64,000 nt of DNA from Ustulina deusta. Its lineage: Eukaryota > Ascomycota > Sordariomycetes > Xylariales > Xylariaceae. Below the pieces are notes generated by a model. It saw only the letters and a program-made list of their open reading frames with translations. It searched no databases and was not told the origin of the DNA. Location: NCBI GenBank assembly GCA_023159155.1, contig JAJNNX010000021.1, forward strand, positions 310,001 to 374,000, in the 5' to 3' direction. Of the stretch, positions 22,701 to 33,472 are shown in pieces (the stretch's first letter is position 1; every line of letters starts with the position of its first letter). Made by a program: the position numbers and the translations under genes.

Positions 22701-25700
22701 TAGTTTTATAGCTAATAGTTAAATAACTATTATATAGCTATTTTAAATATAATAAAAAAATTTTTTTAAAACTTTTTAAAAATTTAAGCAATAGTAATAT
22801 TAGTAGTTTTTTATAAAATAATTGTTATAACTTTAGCTATTTTTAAGTTTAAGATAGCTTAATTTATATAATTTTTGCAATAGTACTTTAAAATAAAAGT
22901 AATTTTTTAAATATTTTTAAAAAAATAAACTAACTAATATTATTTTAGCTATTATTAAAAAAAAATTATATTATATTTATTATTTATTTTATTTAGTTTA
23001 AAGCTAAATTATATAAAATAGTTTTTTTAATATTTAAAAACTATTTTTTTTATATAATATTTGCTTGCTTTTTATATATATATAGTATTAAAAGCTATTA
23101 TAAATTATAGTTATATTTTTTTAATAAAAAATAACTTTTATTGTTATGTTTAATTAAAAGATATTATTAGTATTAAGCTTTTAATATTAAGTAGCGTTTA
23201 AATAAGATATTTTTTATTATTATATAGGAACATTATATGTACTATAGAACAATATCCTATTTTAAGTTCTAAGCTAGGTTTTTTTTTTAAGTTTATTAGT
23301 TTTTTTTTAGGTTGTTTAATTGTGCTTATTTAAAGTTTATTACTTTAGTTTAGCTTTAAAATTTTATAAAATATAATATAAAAGCTTTTTAAAAATTTAA
23401 GTTACATTTGTTTATTTTTATAAATTATAATAGTAGCTTAGATATAACTATTAAAAATATATTTATTTTAGTTTATTTAATAAGGTTTAAAAAAAGTTAT
23501 TTTTTAGTTATTTTTTTTTTAGCAATAGAAATTTTTTTAAGTACTAGTAGCAAATCTTATTTATTAATATCTTTTTTAATAAAATAAACAAAAATATTAT
23601 AGTTGTTTTGTTTATAATATTAGTAGTTAATTTTATTGTATTTTTGCTAGTTAATAATAGTTTAATTTATTTTTTTTAAAACTATTACTACTAAAACTTA
23701 TTGCTTATTTTTAAAGTCTAATTTGATTTTATTATTAGTTTTTTTAAGTATATTTTTTTTTAAAGATTAGTTATAGCCTAAGTTAGAGTATTTTTTTTTG
23801 CTATAGTTAAATTAGCCCGATTTTAAAAGCTTTATTATTAAAATAAGCTTTTTTTTTTTTAATATTTTAAAGTTAGTTAGTATATTTTTATATATTTAGC
23901 TTATTTTTTATATAACTAAAATAAATTTTTTATTAGTTTTTAGCAAATTTTTTTAATAAAAATATATTAACTTAGTAATATTATTAAAAAAAGTTTTAGT
24001 TATATAATTCTAAAAAGTAATTTTAAACTATTAAATAATTTTATTAAAATTAAAAAGTTTTATAAAATATTAAGCTATATTTTTTTTATATTTAAAACTA
24101 GTTATTTTTTTAAAGTTCTAATATTATTTAAAATAGTTTTTAAACTTTTTTTTTAATATATATATATAGCTAAACTATTAATCTATAAAACTTATTTTTT
24201 TTATTTGTTTAATACGCTACTAGTACTAAATTTATATTTTACTTATTAATAGTAAGCTTATTTAGTTAATTTAATAGTAGTTCTTAAAAAAGCTTTTTTT
24301 ATATATTTCTAAATATATTTTTATTTTTATTTATTAAGTTTAAAATTTAGCTAAGTTTTTTTTATTATAAACTAATAGTTTATTTAAATATACTAAATTA
24401 ATTATAATAAAAAAAACTAAATAAACAAAATATTTAAAAGTTTAAATTAATTAATTATTAGATTATAACTTATTATTATTATTATTATTAATTTTTTAAA
24501 AACTTTATAAAAAAAAAAGCAGTAGTTCTTATAAAAGCTTTAATAAGCTATTATTATTATTATTGCTTAAGTTTTTTAGGTTTAGATTAAAAGTTTTAAA
24601 TAAGTAATAAAGTAGCGCAGCTTTTTTATTTTTACTAAATATAAAAAGTCTAATATATATAGAATTAAATTATATATAGGCTTTTTTAGTTGTTTAGCAG
24701 GCTTAAGCTTTTTAAAAAGCTTTGCTAGTTAGTATTTTTTTTATTTAAGCTTTTAAGCTAAAATATTTAAATAGGGGCCTTTATAATAAAAAAAACTTTA
24801 GTTAGCTAATAAAAAAAAAAAATATAAGCTTAAAAGCTATATATTTTTTAATAAATTTTAAAATAAAATTTATATTTATTTTATAATTAATTACTAGTTA
24901 AATATTAAACTTGTTTAAAATAGCTTAAATATATACTTAAAAATTTTTAATTTATTTTTGGGTAGTTTTGTTATAAATAAAATTAAAATATTTTTAAGCA
25001 AATAGATTATTAATTTGGGGTTTTTTTTTTGCTACTTATAATATTACTTTTTTTTAAAACTTTTTATACTATTAATAATTTTTTTAAAATATTTTTAAAG
25101 CTTATTATTATTATAAAGTTATTTTTTTAAATTTAATAATAACTTTTTATTAAATAGAAATATTTTAAATAAACTTAGTAATAGTTCTTTATATTTTTTA
25201 AAAAAACATAAAACTAAATTGTTTTATTTATTATTAAAACTATTTAATTTATTTTATAAATATAATAATCCTTGCTTAATATATTTATATTATTATATTA
25301 TAAAAATTATATATAATTTTATATTATTTTTTGATTTTTTTTTAGTTTTAGTAATAAAAAGCTTTAATATTATTAGTAAAAATATTAATTATTATATAAA
25401 AATTATTTATTTACTAGTATAACTTTATAAACTAGTTTAGTAAATTAATAATAATAATATTAGTTTTAATTAATTTAATTTAATTTTTTATAATAATATT
25501 ATATTTTTAAAAGTTATATAAAACAATAATACTAATATAGTTAGCTAATAAATCTAATATATTAAGCTTAGTTTTTAGAACGTAAGGTTTAACTAAAAAA
25601 CAAAAGATTAATTATAAATAAAAATATTATTATAAAAGTAATATATTTTATATATTATAATTTAGCTGCTTATAAACTATTAGTTTATTAATTAATTTAA

Positions 25701-26171
25701 GTATTTTTTTAAGTAATAATAAAAAAAATATTTTAAATATAAATAAAAAAAAAGCAAAAAGTAATACTTTTAAAAAGTTTTAATAAAAAAAAATAAAAAA
25801 ATTAAGTAAAAAAATTATTAAAAATTATATTTTATTAAATATAAAAAATAATTTTTTTATTGCTAGTAATACTAAACTGCTTTAAGCTAATTTGTTTTAA
25901 AAGTTTAGTTATAGTTCGGCATTTTTTAGGTTATCTTTGTTTGAAATTTTGTTTAAGTTTTTTTTTTTATTTAAATTTTTGTTTAAAGCTTTATTTAGAT
26001 CTTTTTTTTTTAGTTTAAAAAAAATATCGCTAATAATAACTATAGCATAAAATAATAATTAAAGTATAAAAAGTACTTTTAAAACTAATAAGCTATTACT
26101 AGTAATAAGTATAAATTAAACTAAAATAGTTATAAAGTTATAAAAATTTTTTTAAGTAAATAAAAAATTAT

Positions 26172-26490
26172 TTATAATAAAAGCATATATTATAAGCTTA
26201 GAACTTAGTTATATTTAGCTAATAATTTTTTAGAAGTTTTAAAGTTTATAGCTCTTTTTTTTAAATGTTCGAACTTGGGATTTTTATAGCTTATTTATGC
26301 CTATTTACTATTAGGCTATTTAGAATATATTCTATAATTTTATTAACGCAAAGGACTATTAGGTCTCTTTATATATGCGCATAGTCCGTATGACCTCTAG
26401 TCCTTCTAATAAAGGCTTATTTGTTCCCCCGTAGGCCTGCATATTGTACCAACAGCATAGCTAGCGGCTTGGCATATCGATCCGTGTAAC
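26172..26490 (-). repeat. LTR of gypsy element 1, right copy
   Basis: 319 bp, colinear with the left LTR. Here the outer (right) half is the well preserved one and the inner (left) half is mutated, the mirror image of the left copy. Confidence 0.93.
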
Positions 26491-26495
26491 AAGAT
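26491..26495 (+). repeat. Target-site duplication, right copy (AAGAT)
   Basis: Matches 19431-19435. Its final T is the first base of the permease codon that now reads TAG. Confidence 0.75.
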
Positions 26496-28286
26496 AGACC
26501 TGGAGTAAAGAACATAAAGTAATCCGGAAAATTGATTGGCGCATCATGCTTTGGGTCGCGATCATGTTCACCGCTCTGGAGTTGGATCGAGCGAATCTGA
26601 GTCAAGCTATTGCCGATAACTTTCTTGCAGATATGAACTTGAGCACGAATGGTTAGTTTCTAACAAGAAACTTGTAGAGAAATTTTAATTGACGAGATGC
26701 AGATTATAACCTTGGTAACTCGGTTTATGCTTTGTCATTTTTAGCTGGCGAATTTCCCTCTCAGCTACTTGCTAAATGGATTGGTCCGGATCGATACATA
26801 CCAGTCCAGATAATCCTATTTTCTATTGTTTCAGCATCACAATTCGCCCTCAACAGCAGGGCCTCATTCCTAGCCTGTCGCTCCTTATTGGCGCTATTGC
26901 AGGGAGGATTCATTCCCGAGGTATGCATCATGGATCGCATGTATAACCGCAAGGGAAGCTTACTGTAATATAGTGTGTCTTATTCTTATCGTACTTCTAC
27001 AAGCACCATGAACTCACAATTAGGTTGAGTTTCTTTTGGACTGGCATGTTCACAGCAGATATTTTATCATCCATTATCGCCTTCGGACTGCTTCACTTGA
27101 GAGGAGTTCACGGATACCCTGGTTGGAGATGGCTTTTCTTGATAGAGGTTCGATAGCGTGGGAGAATTTTCGAACTCCGCAGCTAACAATCCAAGGGTCT
27201 TATTACTGGCACTATCGGCATCCTATCATTTATTATGTTACCGCCCGGCCCGACCCAGACAGCAAGCTGGTCACGGGGTAAAAAAGGCTGGTTCACGGCT
27301 AGGTAAGTTTATTTTTGGCCCCCTGATTTAATACAAGCTCACGACGTGTAGAGAGGAATCTATCATGGTGAACAGAGTAATCCGAGATGATCCAAGTAAA
27401 GGAACGATGCATAACCGAGAACCTATCACACTCAAATTGCTTTGGAAGAGTCTAGCTGATATCGATCTCTGGTGAGAAGTCATTCTCGTATGGTTGGCGA
27501 GTAATACTAATGAAGCAAAATAAACAAGGCCACTTTACGCCATCGGATTGACGTTCAATATTCCAACTTTCTCGCCGCAGCTGTACCTAACACTTTCGCT
27601 AAAAGGATTAGGCTTTACCACTTTCCAAACGAATCTGCTAACAATTCCGTATCTGGTACTGAAAGGTATGTTCGGTAACCAGTTAAGTGAATAATTTCTA
27701 ATACATAGACAGTCATCAATATGCTGCTGCTCTCTACCCTAGCAGAGGTTACCGGTCAACTCGCTGCATCTGCCTCGCTCTTTCAATTCTGGTGTCTTCC
27801 TTTTCTTATTTACCTGCGGGTAGTTGACACGACGCATGCGTCAAAATGGTTGACATGGGCGATAATCTCGCTACTTCTGGCAGCACCACTTGGTAGGTCA
27901 CATTTCCTTGGGAATGAAAACACATGACTGACCACTTCGCAGCTCACCCAGTCCAAGTTGGCTGGATATCACGGAATGCCAATACAGTCCGCTCTCGAGC
28001 TGTTGGTGCAGCATTATATAATATGTTCTTGCAAGCGGGCGTAGTAATCTCATCTAACATCTACCGTGCCGACGACGCACCTCTGTACCGCCGTGGCAAC
28101 AGCATTCTTCTTGGAATATTGAGTCTCAACCTGCTGTTATACGCATTTGCCAAGATCTACTATCTCTGGAGGAATCAATCAAGAGCGCGGAAGTGGGATC
28201 GGATGACGCCGGAAGAGAGGTTGGTATACCTATCGGATCATCAAGACAAAGGGAATAAGAGGCTGGATTTCAGGTTAGCTTCGTAA

Positions 28287-29393
28287 CGTGAGAGGACCAT
28301 TAGAACAAATTGAGGAGGTTAATCATACAGTCCTCCTCTTAGGGTTGAAAGGCTTGGCCAATTGCCAAGACCTAAGGACCCAAGTGAGCTCATAAGTAAC
28401 CCATTTGAAACCCAAGTCCTCCTCACAACTCCGGGAATATGCACGAATGCCACTTTACTGGCTGCTGCAATGCACATTCGCCAAGAATCCTACATACATA
28501 CCAGAAACGCAATTGAAAGTATTCGAGCGCTTAATATTATGGAAGCCGCCGACACTCAAGAATCTAGTCAACACGTTCTCTCGCATGCGATCGGTAAAAA
28601 ATGCCAATAGGCACGCATAATATCCAGGTGCAAGAGGTACCGTGACCAATTGCCGAATGCAACTTGCCTCGGTGCGGTATGCACTCCACAAGGAAGCTCT
28701 GTTTAGGGATATTTTCGGTCGGAGACCCCCTAATCCGGGGTTGGAGAAATATGGGAACAGTGTACACGAGGAAACACCGCGAAACTGGGGATGCCTAATC
28801 ACCAATCTTGACATACTTGGCTAAAACAAATACTTCCTATTATCATATACAAGAGGCTCAGTAGAAATTTAACCCTCGATTCCGCACTAAAACTTCTCTA
28901 GAGGTAATCGGCACCAGCCCCAGCGCATATATCATGTTGTTCGTATGTCTTGTAATACTTGACTCGAATAATTACAGGAAAATTGGAGTTGTTGGCTTGA
29001 TAGTGTAAATCGCCAACCACCATCCCATTTTGGCATTCGCAGAGTTTACGGTCTTGCCTATATGTGTACTCCGCCACCGTCCTGGGGTGACCCCAAGGTT
29101 GATAGTGACCAATACATAAGCCGAATCAACGTCACAGCGGACCTACTTAGTATAATCCTAGTACGCGGGGATCTTCAATGCCGCTCGAAATGGTTCCGCG
29201 GGGTATTCGTTAATGTAACTTTGTTTTGTCTTGATTGGGAAAGTTCATTCAATACGAAACAGTAGTAAATATATATAAATCATTGCGCCGCCCTACGAGT
29301 AAACGTAAATCTCAATTCATCAGACAGACCAATTTAACCCCAGTCCTCGTGGGTTGGCCCTTCATCGCATCCTCTTAGCAAACTCTGTCCGGC
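28287..29393. other. Intergenic between permease and tannase
   Basis: About 1.1 kb with small frames but no recognisable gene. Its right end is the tannase promoter. Confidence 0.5.
29272..29279 (+). promoter_or_regulatory. Possible TATA box of the tannase gene
   Basis: TATATAAA lies about 115-120 bases upstream of the tannase ATG (29394). Position fits a fungal TATA element, but the assignment is by eye only. Confidence 0.35.
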
Positions 29394-31373
29394 ATGTCTC
29401 GTTTCCGCAGGAATGCTCTCAAGCTGCTAGTCAGCGTCGCGCTGGCTGACGCTCAATGTACGCCTGAAACATTTACTATGATGCTCGCCGAGCAGGCGGA
29501 AGCAACTGTCAACTTTGTTCAAGCTGTCCCGCAGAATGGAAGTTTTGGCGAGGGAAGGGCTAATGTCGCCTTTCCCATAAATGCGACACAACTACCAGCA
29601 CTCTGCGCCGTGGGTATAAACGTCAAGTCATCTGAGAACTCATCCTACAACTTTGGCCTGTTCCTTCCCGATTCGACGTGGAACGAGAGGTTTTTAGCAA
29701 CAGGAAATGGCGGGTTTGGTGGTGGTATCAATTGGTGCGTAATTGGCCCTTGTTAAGTCATACCCTGGGTGATATTCGAAGTGTTCGTCAAGGTTCTTGT
29801 TATTTCTAAATCCATACTAATTGGAGGCGAGTTTGCAGGCCAGATATGGGCAAATTCTCTCACGTACGAACCTCCGTGAATATGTGAATCCGACTGTCCA
29901 GTTATTGATATTTGCCCTAGTACGGATTTGCCACAATGTCGACAGATACAGGACATATTTCAGGATCAAATGACGGCAAATGGGCTCTTCATGCCCCCGA
30001 GACTATTATAGACTGGGGCTATCGTGCCATGCATGGCTCTGTCGTATTATCTAAGGTTAGCCTTCGTAGAATAGGATCTGAGGAACAGCCGATGGAGACT
30101 AATTGATGGGTGAAGCATATTATTACGAATTACTACGCAATATCGGATGGCATCAAATACTCCTATTATTCCAGCTGCTCTACTGGTGGCAGGCAGGGAC
30201 TGAGAGAGATTCAACTCCATCCAGAGTCATTTGATGGCATTTCTGTTGGCGCCCCTGCCTGGTGGACTCCTCACCTTTCAGGTGCAACTCTTGTAAGCAA
30301 TATATGGTTTATTTTCTCCGTGTGCAGGAAACTTTAGAGTATCAGGGCTCCTCTCTAGCTAAGATCAGTTTCTGAAAGTTTCCCACTGTCCTGAAATACT
30401 TGCTGATCACACTTAACGCGGTGATAACTGACTTTGATTCCTGTAGTGGCAAGGTCTTTATAACCATTTGGAATCTGATCCGAAGCATATTGACCCTTCT
30501 TTATTCTCGACTGTCACGGCGGAAATGAAGAGACAGTGTGATCCACAAGATGGACTAGTTGATAACATTATTAGCGATCCGTATGCCTGTAATTTCGACT
30601 TTGAGGCGCTGCTCTGTACGAGCACGAACTCGTCTACGTGTCTAACAGCTGCGCAGCTAACGACGCTATATAAGTTCTATAATGACTGGATCGATACGAA
30701 CCAGGATTTTGTGTTCCCAGGTGTGAGTCTTGGGACGGATGCCAGCTTTTTAATGGGATCTGTATCGACCCTCGGCTCCGATTTCTTCCAATATTTCATC
30801 TACAATGACACAGACTATGACTATACGCAATTCACGTACAAGGACCTCCAGCTAGCCGATACCATCAATCCAGGGAACGCATCAGCACATGACTTTGATC
30901 TATCGCCGTTCCTGAATCGCGGTGGCAAGATCCTCAAATATCACGGAGCAGCAGACGCTCTAATCCCGACGGGAAGTAGTGTCTATTTCTACAAGAAGGT
31001 CCTGCAAACTCTTCGACCAAAGGGCATCAATCTCGACGACTTCTATCGCTTCTTCCTCATCCCTGACATGGGTCATTGTTCAGGGTCGGTCACTGGGCCT
31101 TGGTATATCGCTGCTGGTAGTCAGCCGCTCACAGGAGCTACACATTCTGTTCCCGGGTATGAAGATGCCGAGCACGATATAATCCTGGCCATGATGAAGT
31201 GGGTTGAAGCCGGCGAGGCGCCAAATCGTTTAATCGCGACTAAATTCGTCAATGATATTTCTACGTTAGGAGTCCAAAGCCAACGACCGTTGTGCGTATA
31301 TCCTAAGCAGGCCAAGTACATATCAGGTGACCCCAACCTACCGGGAAGTTGGGAGTGCAAATCAATATACTAG
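29394..31373 (+). CDS. Tannase / feruloyl esterase family, secreted
   Basis: Secreted serine esterase of the tannase family, which cleaves galloyl, feruloyl or similar esters of plant phenolics. Five exons join in frame: 29394-29734, 29839-29863, 29921-30055, 30116-30292 and 30447-31373, giving 534 aa. The second exon is only 25 nt; it restores the conserved NWPDMGKFSHYGFATMSTD stretch. The N-terminus is a signal peptide ending near residue 21. The catalytic set is visible: Cys188-Ser189 in CSTGGRQG, Asp396 in GAADALIP and His436-Cys437 in DMGHCSG. This is the CS-D-HC arrangement in which the two cysteines pair next to the catalytic residues. Length is typical (500-580 aa). Its 3' end faces that of a FAD monooxygenase only 70 bp away. 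No lesions. Tannase versus feruloyl esterase cannot be decided here. Confidence 0.93.
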
Positions 31374-31443
31374 CTGAAAATGTACAGGAAATCAACTGTT
31401 AATAGTCCATGTTTGTATACCTATATTCTCGTACAGGGTTCAA

Positions 31444-33472
31444 CTACAACTGAAGACCATTTCTCGAAAGGACACTATTGAAAACTTGTTGCAGCTTGTC
31501 CTCGCAGTTAGAGATCATCGTCTTTGACCGCCACGCGACGAATCTATCGGGCCGCACCAGCACACAGCCGTCCTCTCCTGCTTCTCTGCTCTTATACCAG
31601 TCGCGATAGACATCGATATAGTCAAGGCCGAGCCCAATAGCGTACGTGTTAATAGGTATACCGGTCGCCTTTGTGATATTAGCTGCCGCTTCCCTCCAGG
31701 CTCCCCCCCTGTGTCCAATGAATAAGGAGAAGGCGCCGTGGCCGGCTAAGTCATGAGTCGATATCAATTTCTGCCGTTTCGGGATATCCAACCAAGCATG
31801 TGGCAGCCGATTGCCGGGGTATGTGCTGATCAGGATATCCACCACGGGGTCTCCTTTCGGAGCAGGCCTCGCTTCGTCTTCGTCATGCAGATAGACGGCG
31901 GAAGAAGTGTACCATTGGTTCATACTTAGGCCGAGGTTCTCGCACTCCCGTCGTTTCTCCTCTAGTGCTTCGTGGAGTGCCTGTCGGCGCTTCTCGCCCT
32001 CAGGCGTCGGCTCGGACAGCTCTGCAAGTTGTCTGACTCCCTCCTCTGCGGTGGACGTGAATTGGCCGAGAGCTTTCCATACATCCACGTGCGCGGTAAG
32101 CTGCTGGTTTGCTTCCCGGACAAGTGTTGCGCCCGCAGGTTGTCGTTCAATGCTATATGATTCTAGCAGCTTTGGACCAGCCAACCCTTTAGCGACATAA
32201 GCCACCTTCCACTACACAGGTATCAGCACTACATTTTCGTGACATTAGAGACGTGTGGGCACTCACGGCGAGGTTATACGCATCTTGGACGCAGGTGTTA
32301 CTTCCGTTCGCGTGAGCAGGCGGGTGGCGATGAGCTGCGTCACCAAGGATGAAAATGTTTCTTCCCTCGACGGAATATTTCTCTGCTACGCTCTCATTGA
32401 CGTTCCATGGATCTAACCTCTGAATTTCAACCTTCACAGAATCGTCCCCAATCGCCTGGCGAATTAGCTTGATAATTTCAGGACTCTGTGGCGTGAGATC
32501 TTTGAAGCGGCCGCCTTCTTCAGGAAAGTTACAGACGAGAATCCATTCATTCCATGGCCGGATCAATCGCATGATCGGCACCATACCATGGAAGTTGTCG
32601 GGTTGTATGATGGAATGGAGTCCGGCATAGCGCTCCTTCGGGATCAGATGACCGATATCAGCTTTGAAGATAATGTTGCAGGCCACGCCAGCCCGTGGCT
32701 CGACTATGTAGTTGAGCCCAAGAATTTCAGCCACCTTACTGCGAGACCCGTCGGCGCCGAAGACGTACCGGGCGCGGACATTGAACTCGTGCTGAGAGAT
32801 GCGATCACGAATAGTGCAGAGCGAATCGGTGCTCTCTGGGATCTCCTCTATTCTCACGAGCTGGGTTGAGAAGCGGAATTGAAATCCTTTGCTTGAGGCG
32901 TATCGAACAAGAATTGGTTCCAGGTAGGACTGGGGAAGATCTAGAAACTGGCATGGGCTGGCCCTTGCCAAATCCCCCTGTTCCTTTCCGTCAGCTCCAT
33001 TAACCCCACCAGCAGATCAATTGCCAGGATCATACCTTGCTCTTGGGATGTGCACCCCACGCGTGCACCTTACCGTACTCTTCGCCAACCATGTTCCTCA
33101 CCCATCGAAATGACTGGAACATGTCGCCATGAGTTGCATGGCCGATTGCATCTTCTTCGACGCCAATATCTCGGAGAGTCTCTGATCATTGTCAGTATCG
33201 CGATCCTGGCTATCTGTCAACGGTCGAAGGGCGTGGTATACCGAGCGCGAAGGGATTAAACACGTGAGCTCTTGGTGTATCGGCCGTGCCCGGTGCTCGC
33301 GCAATTACGATGCCTTTAAGACCTGCAGTTGTCTTTAGCAGTTGAGCACTCCGCATACATGAAGTAATTCCGTACCATTCTGAGCCATGAACGCAGCGAG
33401 TGAGGCCCCGGCCGGGCCAGCGCCAACGACTAGGAAGTCGACATTCACCTCATCTTTCACATTCGAACCCAT
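31444..33472 (-). CDS. FAD-dependent aromatic monooxygenase (phenol hydroxylase / TfdB-like)
   Basis: Flavoprotein hydroxylase of the PheA/TfdB group that would ortho-hydroxylate phenolic rings with NAD(P)H and oxygen. Five exons on the minus strand join in frame: 33472-33376, 33322-33242, 33181-33036, 32977-32267 and 32211-31444, giving 600 aa. Visible motifs: GAGPAG at residues 17-22 (FAD ADP-binding), RAHVFNPFALE, the DG motif in FGADGSRSKVAE, and the FAD-ribityl GD motif in ILGDAAHRHPPAHANG followed by QDAYNLAWK. The C-terminal thioredoxin-like part ends LVRPDRFVAWR, as in this family. ATG 33472 is preferred; ATG 33523 is in frame. Tail-to-tail with the tannase-family esterase and 4 kb from an alcohol oxidase, it fits a phenolics-degrading neighbourhood. 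No lesions. Actual substrate unknown. Confidence 0.92.

Larger units (their letters stand above)
19436..26490 (-). mobile_element. Ty3/gypsy LTR retrotransposon 1, RIP-mutated
   Basis: 7055-bp element inserted in a permease gene. It has two 319-bp LTRs that align without gaps. The interior is extremely AT-rich and full of stops. On the minus strand weak similarity survives. About 21785-21380 reads like a gypsy RNase H and connection domain (ALDF...VLSQKD, FY..KL, INYKIY.KKLLAI, KHRIKIY, TTTKILNYKQ). About 20970-20770 resembles an integrase region. Reverse transcriptase would lie above 21800. A T-run at 19759-19771 just inside the left LTR could be the complement of a polypurine tract, agreeing with minus orientation. 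Coding capacity is destroyed. Element family name unknown. Confidence 0.93.
19050..28286 (+). pseudogene. ACS-family MFS permease (allantoate permease/Soa1/Tna1 type), split by retrotransposon
   Basis: Twelve-span anion:cation symporter family gene interrupted in exon 3. Left part: exons 19050-19229, 19289-19351 and 19405-19435. Right part: 26496-26651, 26703-26920, 26974-27147, 27196-27302, 27352-27471, 27529-27665, 27713-27892 and 27943-28286. The parts join through ENAHRFDPLAR and TWSKEHKVIRKIDWRIMLW, then ELDRANLSQA, a family hallmark. The right half is otherwise intact and in frame to its stop. A 7.05-kb gypsy element sits in the Arg-Trp junction, and the Trp codon regained after the insertion now reads TAG (26495-26497), a CpA-to-TpA change. 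It is therefore very probably dead. Related yeast proteins carry allantoate, nicotinate or sulfonates/sulfate esters. The divergent sulfatase makes a sulfur-compound cargo attractive; this is inference. Confidence 0.92.

Noticed and set aside
25219..25422. Small frame in the AT-rich block
   Set aside because: Composed of low-complexity codons inside a RIP-mutated retroelement.
19755..26171. Centromere or mitochondrial DNA as the origin of the AT-rich block
   Set aside because: Flanking LTRs, a probable target duplication and gypsy-like coding remains explain it as a RIP-mutated element.
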